Positions 21,640 through 35,257 of a stretch of DNA of 64,000 nucleotides are shown here, one piece after another. The DNA is taken from positions 41,496,147 to 41,560,146 of the forward strand of contig NC_061797.1 of assembly GCF_021462225.1 (NCBI RefSeq). Direction: 5' to 3'. A model generated the notes under the pieces. The model saw nothing but the letters and a program-made list of their open reading frames with translations. It was not told the DNA's origin and made no database searches. The translations under genes were made by a program, and so were the position numbers. The first letter of the stretch is position 1, and each line of letters starts with the position of its first letter. The stretch is from Girardinichthys multiradiatus. Taxonomy: Eukaryota > Chordata > Actinopteri > Cyprinodontiformes > Goodeidae.

Positions 21640-22000
21640 AATATATTACATCCATCCATCATTTATACCTGATTTTCCTTGAGGGCCACAGAGGGCTGCT
21701 GCCTATGTCCAACACTCATTGGGAGAGAGACAGGGAGACCCTGGATAGGTTGCAAGTCCATCAGAGACAAACAGAACAAACAACCATGCACATGCACACA
21801 CTTAAACTTAAGGGCAATTTTTCGAGACCAATTAACCTAACATTCGCTGTTTTTGGACTGTGGGAGACAGCCAGAGTACCTGTAGAGAACCCTCGCATGC
21901 ACATGGAAACCATACAAACTTTCTGCAGAAAGACCTCAGGTTGATGTCCAAACCCATGACTTTCTTGCTGCAGGACAACAGTACTGACAAGTGCCCCACC
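21640..22000 (-). mobile_element. SINE with an L2-type 3' region, reversed
   Basis: Reverse-oriented copy: 'acatccatccatcatttata' (3' tail) at the left, then 'ccaattaacctaacattcgc', 'tttttggactgtgggagaca' and 'caacagtactgacaagtgcc' (5' head). It matches 10866-11220 on the other strand. Confidence 0.7.
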
Positions 22001-25000
22001 GAACGCATGGTTTTTAAAATGTTTTACAAATAAAAATCTATTAACAGTGGTGTGCTTTAATATTCAACCTTGCTGACTCAATCGTTTGTAGACCTGCATC
22101 TGCAATTACAGCTGCAGCTATTTTGAGGTAAATGCAGGTGCATGAATATGGCAAAAGAATGCATTTATAATAAATGAAGCTCTTTTTTTTTTTTTAGTTT
22201 GAACAATATTGTTTTTGGAACAAAAATAATATTGGTGGTTCTGGTCTTTGGATCATCCTGGTGACATTTAACGGTTCTCTATTCAAGGGGGCAAGAAAGA
22301 TTTGCAATGTTATTATCTGTTAATGCAGAAAGAGCCACAGCATTTTTTCTCAGGGAAAGCGTTGTGTGTAAGCGCAGGCAACAGCAATGAAGTTCAGACA
22401 GTTTTTGCTGTTTTTGAGGGAACCTGGTTTTCTCTCACCTCTCTTTAAACTTGACTATAATACTCTGGCATCACCATACATGTAAGAATTTAAACTGAAA
22501 TGTTAAACTGTAACCATCAAAACTAATAGATTAAACTGAGTTGTTTTTTTTTTTGCACCCAGATTTTATTTATTTATTTTATTTCATTGACAGGCTGAGA
22601 AGGCTGCTGCTGGATTACTCTTCTAACTTTCTTTCAGACCATCATACTGGTAAGGAGCCAAACAGCACAGATGTTGTATTTAATTTACATGATGAAAGAT
22701 TTTGTCAGTTACTGTGCTTAAACAGAATCAAGATTTTATTAAAAAGGAACATTATGTTCCAACTCCCGTTTGACTAAATTTCTATGTAAGGCACCTAGAT
22801 TTATTTAGTCTTTATAGCTTTAGAATAATCAAATAATTGAGTGCTTCTTTCCTCAAGGCAGCTTTCATCTGTGGTATCTGGCAGCTATTCAGTGTTTCTA
22901 GGTGTTTCTGACTGTGCAATACAGGTTACAAGGGCAAAACAAAAAAAACCATGCCAAATCCCATCTGTGCTGACAGGATGATGATAAGAGGCTTGAAGCT
23001 GACCCCTAACTGACCCCCAATATAAAAGAAGCCTATTTTAAATTGTCCAAGTTTTGGTCAGATTTACCGTATTGTTTTATGTTTATGAATTTAGCAGGTA
23101 AGCTTTCTGACAACAAAAGCATATATATTTTAAATGAAACCAGGCAGCTGTGCACTCAAACTGGCTTTCACCATATGTAACAATATAGACCTTACATTAC
23201 ATTATGTTGAACTGCTTAACAGCGGAGGAATGCCCAGTAAATTAATTTCAATCAGATTTGAATATGTATCCTTTGTGTGTTTTGTTACCTTGTTTTGTTA
23301 CAAGGGGAGAGTGTTACAGGGAGGAGAGGTTATAGAAGATTGGAAGGAAAAGAAGAACAGGGCAAATGAGGAGGGGAGCCAGAGTGTTAGTTGAGTGACA
23401 TGGGTGTCTTTGAAGGCACCGCTGTGGGGGTGGTGTTGTTGCTTGGGTAGGGAGCTGGTGGGGTACTTGAAGGCCTGTAGATAACTGCTCCCTCCAAAAC
23501 CCTCCTCTTCTGCCTCCCCCTCTCTCTCTCTGTGCCAATTTTATCCGAGGGGGGGCAATGAGGGTCTTTGAAGACATTCCAGCAGGAGCTATGTGATTGT
23601 GTGCGCCTGTGTGGTTAGATGCATATGCAAAGCTTTATCCACAAAAAGGCTTACTGAAACTTTAATACTTTGAACAAAAATTTCAGAGAAAGTCAATGAA
23701 TTTAAGTATTATGCCCCTTCATTTTATTTTTCTGTGTGCGTTTATGCATGCGTATATGCACATGTGTGGTTTCATGCATGATGAGAGAGCAGCCGGGTAC
23801 TGTACATCTCACTCCAATGGTGGAGAGGCAGAGCTGGAGCTGCTGGAAGGCAGAGACAGGCAGCTCTTCTCTCCACACATCTCTGTTCAAAGGCGCCATC
23901 AAAGTCTGGCAGAAATGTCAGTGCTGCAGGCAGGGGACCGGCCTCTGAATGTCAGTCCTTCTCAGGTCAACACCGAGAGCCAGCCCGCCTCGCACAGACA
24001 GAAAGGGGGGGGGCTGGAGAGGTGTAATGAAGATAAAAAGACATAACACAAGAACAGTGATTAGAAAAGTATGATAAAGTAACCTGTGAAGTGATGGGAC
24101 ATGGGACTAAATGTTTTTGTTTTTTTGATCTTTTTTTTTTGGGGGGGGGGGGGTTGCAGCACTAAGGCTATTTTATTCTATCCCAGTGGGTTTCTTTGTT
24201 TCTTTGTGTTCCGCAGGATGTCAAGTGACTTCGCGCCAGAGATCCAAAGGCTACCTTAAGTCAGAGATATTATACAAACAGAAAGGATAAGCAAGAAGCA
24301 GCGGAAGAACAGGCAGCTCAAGACTATAAGACTAATATAACAGTAGACAGAAACACATGCAAGCATGTTGGAATGGGGCACAGACTAGTGATCGTCCTAG
24401 TTATGAAGAGCCTGTCAAATTACAGAAGGGTAACTCAATGGTAACGGAGCACACAACACATGCATAGCCAGACTCCAGGAGCCCCTGCCACCTCGCCAGC
24501 ACTCATTAGTAATACAGGGTCCACTCAGGAGCCAACTGGAGATGGGATGTTGCACATGAGTGTATGCGGATGTGTGTGCTTCTGTGTGTTTTTGAGGAGA
24601 GAAGGTGCCTGGTATTAATGAATATGGTCCCTGACAATTTTAAAGCTGATTCCGCCACTATTCAAACTAACAGGTATTTTCTGCAAAACAAACTTCTTGT
24701 TTCTGCATTTGCACCTTAAATTAACTTCCAAGCTGATTTTCAAAAATTGATGACCTTGCATCCTGCATTGCACACAACCATGACTAATGTTGTCTGATTT
24801 CGCTTGACCCTGCCTGAATAAAATCTTGATTGCGTGCTAAAAAAGTTGAATGGAGGATCCCTTATACAAGCAGCTAAGATAAGGGTGGCTGGGCTCATCT
24901 TTAGAGTAAGGTTGAGGAGCTCCATCACCTGGGGTAGAGCTGCTGCAAATCAAAAGGAGACAGTTAAGGTGATTCTGACATCTGATTAGGATGCCTTACA

Positions 25001-25290
25001 TTGGATTTTTTGTATGCACGTCATACTTGGAAGAGTTCCACATGCAAACCCAGACCTATTGGAGGGAACATATATCCCTTTGGGCCTAGGAACACCTTGG
25101 AATCCCTAAAAGTAGCAAGTGAGTGTTGGTGGACGAGAGAGATGTTTGGATTTCCTTTTTGGATCAGCTTTATACACACACTGATCACAGATAGCCTGAA
25201 GAGGATGGAGTATGCAGTTTTAGTAGCCAAATAAGGATTAAAACTACCCATCAAGTTTTTTTTAAGAAGATACAGCTATGTTAAAGTGAA
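22001..25290. other. Non-coding stretch, no gene seen
   Basis: No nameable repeats or genes. The 116-codon frame at 23696-24046 and similar ones lack domain or splice support. A T10G13 run lies at 24131-24153. Confidence 0.45.
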
Positions 25291-25294
25291 ATTG

Positions 25295-25630
25295 TGAGTC
25301 AGTCAGTCATTTTCTACCACTTCTTCCATAGTGGGTCGCAGGGAAGCTGGTTCCTATTTCCAGCTGTCAATGGGCGCGAGGCGGAGTACACCCTGGACAG
25401 GTCGTCAGTCCATCACAGGGCAACACAGACACACAAACTCATTTGCACCTAAGGACAATTTAGAGAAACCAATTAACCTAACAGTCGTGTTTTTGGACTG
25501 TGGGATGAAGCCAGAGTGCCCGGAGAGAACTCACACTTGCATGGGGAGAACATGCAAACTCCATGCAGAAAGACCCCCAGCCAGGAGTCAAATCCAGGAC
25601 CTTCTTGTTGCAAGTAAACAGTGCTACCAA
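25295..25630 (-). mobile_element. SINE with an L2-type 3' region, reversed
   Basis: 'cattttctaccacttcttcc' (tail end), 'aggcggagtacaccctggac', 'ccaattaacctaacagtcgt', 'tttttggactgtgggatgaa' and 'cagtgctaccaaa' (head). Least diverged copy of this family in the window. Confidence 0.75.
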
Positions 25631-25851
25631 AGGCGCAAAAGTGCAGCCCAAATCTTATTTTTTATAATTAATCTATCTTTGTGGTTCAGCAAAATACCCG
25701 GCTAAAAAGAGAAATAAACTGATATGCAGTGGTTAAACTTGGGTAGTAATGGTTAAAGGACATTGGAGATTACCGTTTATTTGGAGAGTACATTGTTTAT
25801 TTATGGGTGTGAAATTGAGGTAGGAAAGAACGGAAAGGCATTGCATGGTAT

Positions 25852-26640
25852 TGTCAAGGTTGTGGGTTTGGAGGCAGGACCGGGATGCATGGCGAGGAGG
25901 CCGCATGGTGAGTAGATGAAGTTTTTAATAATGAAACTGAAGGTAGACCTACAGACTGGTAATCCAAGAGCACAAGTTCAGGAGGCGAACAGAAAACAAA
26001 CCACTAGGAGAAACTCAGGAAGGCAACTAGAGTTGTTAACATAAGGAACCAGCGGGGAACAATGAAAACTAGAGAGCTTATAAGCTGAGGGAAGTGGAGT
26101 ATGGACTAATGAGACAAGGAGGCAGGTAATCAGAGGAAACATGAAACAGGTGTGGACCAGGCTGCAGGGAACTGAGGGAATATGTTACTATGGAAACATG
26201 AGATAGAGAATGCAGAGACTGGAAGGGAGAACTAAACTAAACTAGAGACAACTCTAAGGAAAGGAAAGCTAAACATAAATAGTAATTCTAGGAAGAACTA
26301 AACATGGGCATGGGGAAAAGGTACACTAATGGAAAACAGACCTAAGGAAACCTATATAAATAAAAAACCCAACATATAACACAAAACTAAATCTGTAAGA
26401 AACACTAATTAGACAAAGCAGGGATATACTAAAGAGCACGGCTGGGAAAGAACAACTAATCTTAAGGGAAACAAGCAACTGGGTAAATAATAACAAAAAA
26501 GGGGTCTTAGGCTAAAGGGAAAAGGGGAACTAATAAACTGGAAGAATGCAACAAGAACCAATAACCTAACAGTAAACAAGCACAGAAACAATAACTGAGA
26601 AACTAAACAAACACAAAAGCCAAAATGGCAGATCCTGATG
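25852..26640 (-). mobile_element. Solo LTR, reversed
   Basis: Bounded by a perfect 5 bp duplication GGTAT (25847-25851 and 26641-26645). The left edge reads TGTCAAGG. The right edge 'ccaaaatggcagatcctgatg' aligns with the reversed start of the 47035 LTR, with the expected terminal CA changed to TG. No coding sequence is present. Confidence 0.6.
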
Positions 26641-26789
26641 GGTATGAAGAGCAAATTGACTGAAAACCATTTATTTTTTGTACAGTGTCATGTTTAAAGT
26701 GTCACCATCTAAAGGCACAGCAAGGCTTTTTGAGCATTTTATATTTATTTTTGGGGGGTCTTGTTCATCAAACCAACTTTAATGTCGGA

Positions 26790-27790
26790 CAAATAACCCT
26801 AGTAAATACAAAAAGCAGTTTTCAAATAATGATTCACTTTATTTACGGAAAAACCTGGCCCTTTGTGAAAAAGCTCCCTAAACCTAATACTTGGGTGTGC
26901 TACCCTTGGAGACAACAATTCCCATCAAGCATATGAAGTATTAATTAGTCCTTCACAGTACTGTGCAGCCATTCAGAGGTGGATTTGCTGGTGTGCTCTG
27001 GTTCATTGTCCTTCTGCATAATCCAAGTGTCCTTAATCTTAAACTCACAAACTGAAGGTCCTACATTCTTCTTCGAGACTTTTTTAGAGAGATTGTCAGT
27101 CCTGTTCAATCAGTTCCAGAAAATGGAAAGCAGCTACCACATTGTATACCTGTTGGTATGATGTTCTTTATCTGAAACACTGTTAATTTTATGCCTTGGG
27201 AAGTCTTGTGAATGATTAAGATGTTTTTGGTAAACAGCACTTTGTCTTTTTTTTCTGCAATAGTTTTTTTGCCATAGAACTCTGCAATGGATGACATTTT
27301 TTGCCCAGACTCTTTTTTTATGGTTCAAATGAGAATACTAACATTAATTGACACAAGGTCTTTAGTGCCTCTGTAGTTTACTTCGGGATATTTTGTGACC
27401 ACCTGGATGTTTTGTTAACAAGCTCTTGAAGCAATTTTGGTACGTCCACCACGCCTGAGGTTTGCCACTGTTCAATTTTTTTCTCCATTTGCCTTATAGG
27501 TGGATGTGTAATCCCATTGGGTCATGATGTGCTGCTTTTTGAGATCTTGTCAGATGGGTTTCATTTAAATGATCTTTTGATCTTACTGATCAGGCAGAAA
27601 TCCGGCTTGGTTGTGATTTGCGAAATTGAACCAAAAGTGTGGTTAATCACAGGATGAATGAAATCATAATTTGAAAACCCCTTTTTGTTTTTAATCTGGT
27701 TTTCTTTGGTATTAAAGTTATTTTGATCTGAAACATTTTGCTGTGACAAAATACTTTTTCACAATCCTGCAGATGAATGCCAATTGTGAA
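26790..27790 (-). mobile_element. Decayed Tc1-like element (different family)
   Basis: In reverse it follows the plan of a fish Tc1-like transposase. Recognisable parts are 'cctggccctttgtgaaaaag' (26859, terminal region), 'attcagaggtggatttgctg' (26971), 'tgttggtatgatgttcttta' (27151), 'tttttgcccagactcttttt' (27298) and 'gaaaaccc' near the right end. Heavily mutated, with no usable frame. Confidence 0.65.
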
Positions 27791-29879
27791 ATGCAGAAAG
27801 ATAAAAGTAGATAAAAATTAAGGTAGAATAATTTTCAGAAGCTGAACATCAAGGGGACAGAGATGGAGAGATGGAGATGAACGTTACATAATGATGAGGG
27901 AGAAAAACAGAAAAAAAGGAGCAGAAATATGATGGACATGATCATAGATAGGAAAAACTGACATATGATTATTGCAAAGGAGTTAAAGATGAGCACATGT
28001 ATCATGCTTTAAAGAGAGGACGGGTGACAAATGAATGTAGTTTTTTTTTGTTTTGTTTTTCCAGTGGCACTTTAATGCCAATGAACACTTAGCTTTGGTT
28101 TATTCCCACATGAATAACAAGATCGTAGCAGACATGACATGCACTAAACACATATTATGATATTGACTGAATGAGGCAGGAAAGGCTTTGTGAAAGGATC
28201 CCACCAAAAGTTACCAGCAGCCTCTTTTTATAGAAAGTTGCCCTGTCTCTGGTAACTAAAAAAACACCTTTACTCCAGTGAGAATTACCGGAAAGGTTAA
28301 GGCGTCGAGAAAACGGGTACAAAAAGAGAAAAAGGAAAGTGAAAACACCATAGGGTACTGGGGAGAGAAAATTAGGAAAGGCTGGAAATGACAAAAGAAG
28401 GAGAGAGGGAGGAAAAGAGGGGAGAAAACAATAAGGTCTGCTGAGTGTAAAGTTTCCTCTGGATATGATATGTGGATACGGGCATGTCATCAAGCTTGTG
28501 AAGTGGAAATAATAAAGAATTAGATTTGTCTATGAAGACAGGGGAATTAATCCAAAATGAATCATGAAGTGGGGAGAGGAGGGAAGAAAAAAAATCAACA
28601 TCAGCTATTTCCTTTTCCTCTGCTTCAAGGCAGATAGGGGCGGTTTGTGTGCGTACAGTGAATCCCATAAAAATTAAAATAATAACAAAGAAAAAAAACA
28701 TACCACACACACACAAATGGAAGCTGAAATGTTTAGTAATACGGGGGAGGACGGGAGATAGTTGTGCAGAGAGCAAGAGTACAGATGGAAACAAAAAACA
28801 TTTAAATGAACTGAGAGTGGGCACTGTTGCTGCCAGATTGTAGGCTACAGCTCTCCACCCCCCTCACCTCCATCTCTCTGGGAAGGGCTGCTGGTGTTAA
28901 AGAGGAGATGCCTTGGAGGCCATTGTAATAAATGCCACTTGTAAATTGCGGAGTGGAATTATACAATGTGCAGATGGATCCATACGCCAGAGCGAGACGT
29001 GGCCAAAAAAACTGCGAGCGATAATTAAGACTTAGGGGGTGAATGACAGAGCCATTTGTGACGACGGAATATGGCGTCCCCCCACCCCCCCCCCCTCGCC
29101 CGCCGCCACTCTCTAAGAAACAGAAGGGCTCGGAGAGGCTCGGTGTCACAAAACATTACCCACACAGCTGTTGGCTTTATGAGCAAGCTATGGCGTACTC
29201 CCTTCCTTCCTTCCTCCTTCTCCCTCTCATCCTCATCAGTGCTTTATCTCTTTCTACCAGCACCAACATCATGAGCCACCTTCCCTTATAGCGTGATTCT
29301 TTGGCATTTTGTGCCACCCCAACACCATCACCATCAACATCAGCTATTCAGTCTGTCACAATCCCATTCACCTTCTTCACCTCGCACCACCATCCTTGTT
29401 ATCTCTGAAGAAGGAGAAGACCACTTGTACTACATCATTCATATCCTAACGAAAAGTGGAGGACTGGGAGAGGCTCTGCATGCACACTAAAAATACAGAG
29501 TAAAAGTTGACATGGAAATTCAATAAAAAGCACTCACATCCACAGTGAATAGTGTTTTAAATGGGAGTTTGTGGCTTTTTTAGTTTTCTAACCTTATTTT
29601 TCTTTTTGAAAAAAACAGTATTTAGTGTTATTAGTGTAACCATACAAATTCTTACATCCTTTACAAATGCAATCGGATAAAATAGAATATCTTCAAAACC
29701 TTAATTTATTTCCATTAAGTCATACTATTTAGATTAATCACACACAGTCTGATACATTTTAGGTGTTTATGTCATTTGCTGATTATGCCTTAGAGCTAAT
29801 AAAAACAAAAAATTCTGGTTCTATGGAAATTTGAATGATACATAAGACTGATAAAAAAAATCTATTTTAACACAGATAT
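27791..29879. other. Non-coding stretch with a candidate conserved block
   Basis: Purine-rich and A+T-rich DNA. At about 28910-29055 lies a block ('ccacttgtaaattgcggagt', 'gatggatccatacgccagag', 'cgagcgataattaag') that is compositionally distinct and repeat-free, so it may be a conserved regulatory element. The 150- and 112-codon minus frames nearby arise from pyrimidine-rich sequence and are not convincing genes. Confidence 0.3.
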
Positions 29880-30850
29880 TTTATGTCATGCCCTACACAA
29901 TCATGGGAGAGACTGCTGACAGGTGTTAGTCATTGACACCCTTCAAAAGAAAAATTTAGCAGCAAAAGTCACAGAATTTGAACTGCAGCCAGAGTCAGTG
30001 CTTTCAGAGCCACCACGCAGAGATGTACCCAAGACATGCACTGCAACTGTTGCATTCCTTGTGTTAAGCCACTCATTAAACAGCAACAACAACCTCGGCT
30101 GGGGAGAGAAGGAACTGAACTGTTGTAGAATATGTCCAAAGTTCTCATTTCATATGAAAAGTTGCCTTTCGTTTTGGTACAGAGGTCCCAGAGTCTAGAG
30201 GAAGAGTTGAAAGTGAATGATTTCAAGTTTCTTTATGAAGTTATGTAATCTGCAGGTTTTGGTATACTGTGTTTTCTCCAGTCAAAAGCAAGAGCAGTTA
30301 TCTGATTTTGGAGGACTTAATTTCCTTTTCCAGGATTAACTGGCACCTGCCCACAAAGCAAAAAAGTAAAATAATAAATACAAGGTTTAATGACTATAGT
30401 GTCACTGTGCTTGATTGGTCAGCAAACTCGTTTGACCTAAATCCCATATGAGAGACACCAGACCCAACAATGCAGACAAGCTAAATGCCACTATCCTTAA
30501 CACAGCAAAACCAGAAGCTGATGGCCTCCAAGCCATGCTGCATTTCTGCAGTAATTAATGTAAAAAACAAAAAAAAAAAAAAAAAAACATGTGTTGAGTG
30601 CATATACTGTACAGTCCACGGGCAACATTTCTAAATTAAAATTTATTTTTCTTTATTGATCTTGTGTCATATTCTGAGAAACAGAATTTTCGTTTCTTAT
30701 TAGCTGTGTTACTAGAAATAAACAGCTGAAATATATCACTCTATATGTAAGCAATCTGTACAAAAATGACATTCACCTACAGTACTGAATTAAATTACCT
30801 ATGTAAATGAACAATTTATTCTAATTTATCAAGATACACTTAATAAATTG
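29880..30850 (+). mobile_element. Decayed Tc1-like element, partial, plus orientation
   Basis: Pieces of the coding region: 'gctgcattccttgtgttaag'-like at 30045, 'ggtcccagagtctagaggaa' at 30183, 'gcttgattggtcagcaaact' at 30409, 'gagagacaccagacccaaca' at 30450. The 3' terminal region ends 'ttctaatttatcaagatac' near 30836. It is the same family as 55018-56830, which is in the opposite orientation. The 5' third and the middle are missing. Confidence 0.65.
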
Positions 30851-33800
30851 TAAGGTTTAATTTTTTTTTTTCAACCTTTGTTCCTTTGCAGCTAATCGGA
30901 CATATTTCTTTTCAGACATCATCAGGCTTTGCTTCGGTATTACCACACCTTTTCAAAAATACAATCTAAACACCAAGTGCCTGTCTAGTTTTGTGTCACT
31001 GCATAAATAGGTGCTGTGCCCTGGTAAGAAGAACCTCTGCAAATTTATCTCTGGCAAATAAAATGATCCAAGGATGACGTGTCCATCAAGTTCTGCAATC
31101 AACTCCCTTTTTCCCTCTCTTAAGTTCATCTATGTCTCCGCCTCGGCCAACAAACCTGCCCCTGGTCTTGTCCAGCTCTTTGTCTCTGTCTCGAGGGCCT
31201 TTGCAGTCTGCAGAGTAGTCCACAAACTCTTAATTCAAACGAAACCCCTTCGCGCCCCGTTAAACCACTGACCTTCTCTGTCACTCCTGTCACCGACTGC
31301 CGCTGCAGACGAGGGCCTGAGCTGCAAGCTAAAAGACCCTATGCTCAATAAAAATGTGGGTGATTAAACAACTCCCAGTAATTGCTCCTTTTGTGCAGGA
31401 ATCAAGCGGTCACACTTATACAAAGGGAGGAGACCGCGAGGCTGGGAGCAGCCGCATCCGATGAGGGCCAGACAAGCCTCAATGACCCTGTGCCCTCCCG
31501 TCACTACTCCTTTATCTGACCAAACAACCACAGTGGAGTGTGTGCTTGTTCACCAGCAGGTGTTTGTGGGTCTCCTGGAGTGTATGTTAAATATGCAAAG
31601 AAAGCTACTGAAACACAAAAAACAGCAGAATAACACAAGAGCTCCCCTCAGTGGTCAAACGTGTAACTATGCATGAAGAAACACATTTGGATTGAAGCGA
31701 TTTGAAGTTGCAAGCAACCAGTCAGCTGGCTTTGGAATTGGAGGACAAAGCCAAGCTGGGCAACCTTGAACAACATGAGGTCCTGGTAATAGAGATCATA
31801 GCAATTTGTGAACTATACACATCATCTGCTAGTCACAGGAATATATATATATATATGTGTGTGTGTACCCAATAACCACGGCCACACATACACACGTACA
31901 GTGCCTCTCAAGAGCCTGTGAGTGCCACGACTCCCCTATGACCAAGCCTGCTGTCAACACAGCCAGCGCTTGCACACATACGGGACCCCGTATGCCAAAA
32001 CAACAATCAGAATGGACTGCAGGGGAGGTTTAAAATAGGAGAGCTTTCTGTGGTTGGAGACAGCAACATAAACTGAGAGGGGCAAGGAAAAGACAGCTTT
32101 GGCTGATCAATAACTGTAAGTGATGCTCTCTTAAAGGGGTTAGTAAGTCAAGAAGTCAGTAAAATAGTAATAAAAGTATTTGAAATAATTTTATGAATTT
32201 AAAAAATGGTCAGAGTTGCAATGCATGTCATTGTGTTGATGGTATCCATCCTTTTTCTTTTAAAATGTAGCATGGTAGGAGAAAAGTGTGCTTATTTAAA
32301 AAGATTATTATAGTTATTGTAAATAAAAGTCTGCACATTAATTGAAATCAAAACAGTTTGTGTTTTTGTTCAGCACCCAATGATAAAGTTGTTGTGAACT
32401 AATGAACAATAGCAAAACTTAATCATGATAAAGATAACTGAAACATTTCAGTATTATCCATATGAGAATTGTGAAAAAGCAGAAAAAAGGTTTGATCTTA
32501 TCTTCAGACTCACCTGCAAACCGAGATGTTGGTCTGCTTGAATGGCCGTGGAGGAATACTGCCCCCTTCTGTCTGAAACACCAGCAGAAAAGCTCAACAA
32601 TAGACAATCAACAATAGACAACGTTGATTGTCACACATTTTCAACTGACATCAAAGCAAATAAGACTGTTTGTAAAACTGTGCAAAATCAGGCTTTATTC
32701 TTTTTTCTCCAGCACTGCTGCCTTTCATCAGCGCCATAATCACCATCATTGTCGTCGTCATAATCTCTGCAACATCACAAGGCAGAGACAGACGGTGAGA
32801 AAATAGACCCCTAAAGAGATTCAGCGCTCACACATCTTGGCAGAAACAGTTATCAGCTGTTAGCAGAGTCTGGCAATATACATCATGTACATCAGTTTTA
32901 CCAAGTTCTCCTGTGTCCATATATACAATTTGCTTTCATTGCAGCATCTTTATGTCCAGTTAGTGTTTAGAGTTCCAGTACTATTTAAAAGTCAATTTTT
33001 TGTATAGACATACCATAGTTAAGATGTTGGATATTTAAGTTGTTTTTTTTTTTTTTACGCTATCACCTTTTGTCGTCCCTTGACTGTCTACGGCAGGTCC
33101 CAGGACAGTTGCTGTCTTCAGTTTAGGCAAATGCTGAATAAGTGCAATGTCTAATATAATATCAAGAAAGTACAAAGCTCACCTGGACTAAATGCTGCCG
33201 AAGTATTGTTTGGGAAAATAATCAAAATTTTTAGATTTTAGTTTTCCTGTGGAATATGTAGCTCATACACACAGATCAACACAGAAACATTTCAAGTTGG
33301 AATGACTAATTAAAAGATTATGATGCATGAAAGGTTATCACAGTAATTGGATCACACATTAAATCAACTCTTTTTTTTCCCCCAATGAGTCACATGCTAG
33401 TCCCATTACTAGTTGAAACCAGATGTTTACCTACACTCTATAAAAAAGCACACAACCTGTTTTTCTAAGTCTCTGGCAATAAATCATACTAAAGGTTTAA
33501 TGTTTTAGGTCAGTTAGGATTTTCATTATTTTATTTGCCAGATGTCAGAATGAGAAAGAGAATACATCCATCCATCCATCCATCCATCTAGGGTTGCAGG
33601 GGCCTGGTGCCTATCAGAAAGAGAATGCCCAAGGTATCGTGTCTTTCTTTATCCAATGTACGTAAATATCTGGTTTCAACTGTACATATTTGCGTCACTG
33701 TTATGGATTCTGACAGCTACAGTTTTGTCCTGACACATCATCCATTATATTACTCTCTTAATACTTCTATAAGCACTTATAGACACTGAATCCCAATAAA

Positions 33801-34410
33801 ATCAAAAACAAACCTGGAGCTGATAAATACAACAAATTCTACATTCCAGGCCATCATTTTATAAAATGTTTAGTGTGAAATAATCACAAAATGTATCTTT
33901 GGAGAATGCAATTCTCCTTCATACTTCCCAATTAATATGTGTACACGGGCCCTGCAACCTTTTTTTTTTAGGCTGGCAAAGTGCTTCCTGGGTAGGACCT
34001 AATTGGGATAGCTAAATAAAACCCACATTCTTCATAGGTCTAAGGTGAGTCTCAAATAGATATGAAAGAATGCATTTAGATTGGGTAATATGTCCAGTAC
34101 ACATATGGGTCCCAATTTTATCAAACTTTTTAAGGCAGTTTTGTAACCCACATACATTCCCATTTGGGGTCCATTTTTCTGCCCATTTCCTAACCATAAA
34201 GGCCCCATATCTAATTGGATCTCACTGTATATCGGCAGGTTGAAAACTGGAAATTCTGAATTTTCATTAAATGCAACAAAGAACTCCCACCTTTTTCAGT
34301 CAATAAACACATCACCAAAGGTCATGTACATTGATGCATTTTGTTTTGTGTTCAATAAAAATCAGATAAATTCATAATCAGGAATCCCAATTATTCATAT
34401 TTGGGATTCG
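30851..34410. other. Intergenic DNA downstream of parp6
   Basis: No gene seen. Contains a candidate constrained block at about 31225-31500 ('ctatgctcaataaaaatgtg', 'cagtaattgctccttttgtg', 'aatcaagcggtcacac'), an (AT)n(GT)n microsatellite at 31841-31866 and an ATCC tetranucleotide run at 33566-33590. Confidence 0.4.
33566..33590. repeat. (ATCC)n microsatellite, probable SINE/LINE tail
   Basis: Six 'catc' units followed by 'tagggttgcaggggcctggtg', which resembles the start of the reversed L2-tailed SINE. Likely a heavily truncated copy. Confidence 0.5.
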
Positions 34411-34416
34411 TTTATT
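34411..34416 (-). terminator. Candidate parp6 poly(A) signal
   Basis: AATAAA on the minus strand, about 840 bp past the parp6 stop. It is the first canonical hexamer I noticed downstream in the gene's orientation. Actual use is unproven. Confidence 0.3.
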
Positions 34417-35257
34417 TTCTGCTGGGTTCAAAGACACAATTGCAATAAGAGAACCTGCATATGTTTATGAGTTGTATCCCTTAAGATAAAATAAAATAAA
34501 TAAATAAAATAGCAGTCAAAAAAGAAAACTAGAAATTTGTATTGGCTTGTCCCGGCCAAAACCAATTTTCAGTTTTCTCTAACTATTACAACAGTTATTA
34601 ATAAACAAAAAAGCTAGATTTGTTATATATTGATATTAGGTTGAATTTCAGCAACTACCTTCTGTAGTGTGGAAGTATCAGTGGACATGGACAAAACCCT
34701 CCACAGTGGTGCATGTCCTTCCACTCATCGTGACCTTAGTTCATGTCTTTAGTCAAAATGTATTGCATAAACTAATGACAGATAATGACTTGCCAACGTT
34801 TTTGTGTCTGTAATCCCCTTCCATATTTGCCATAAAAAAAGTCAATCATTTGGAATGAATTTTTGTTTTACTACATATTCACAAAGAGGAATAAAAAACT
34901 GAAGTAACGAGTCCAAGAAATCAGTGAAAGTAAACACAGCAACAAGAGTATAACCTCGGCACTCCAGGAAAAATGTGTGCATTAGTGTGGACAGCAGTTT
35001 TGTTAATTCTAAAAAATGCTTTCACTGCTAAGAAATGGGGAAAAGCTGACTTAAACCAGGTGCAACCTGAGGGCCAGATGAATATGTAATTCGTAGCAAT
35101 CCAGAGAAGGTGAAACACAGGAGAATGTGATGTACTCGGGAGCTTTTCCTCCCTCAGTTTCTGGCCTTAGGACGGCTCACTCAAACATTCGCTTCAATTG
35201 TCTGTTTGTCTGCTTGCCCCCAGCTGAGACAGGGATAGATTGGCTGCTGAACCTCCA

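Noticed and set aside
23696..24046. 116-codon plus-strand frame starting MNLSIMPLHF
   Set aside because: No domain and no splice support, in an otherwise gene-free interval. Chance open frame.
28155..28824. Two long minus-strand frames (112 and 150 codons)
   Set aside because: They come from purine-rich plus-strand sequence that lacks stops in reverse; the peptides are Ser/Phe/Leu-rich and featureless.
33566..33600. CRISPR-like short repeats (catccatc)
   Set aside because: Simple tetranucleotide repeat in a vertebrate genome; no spacers.
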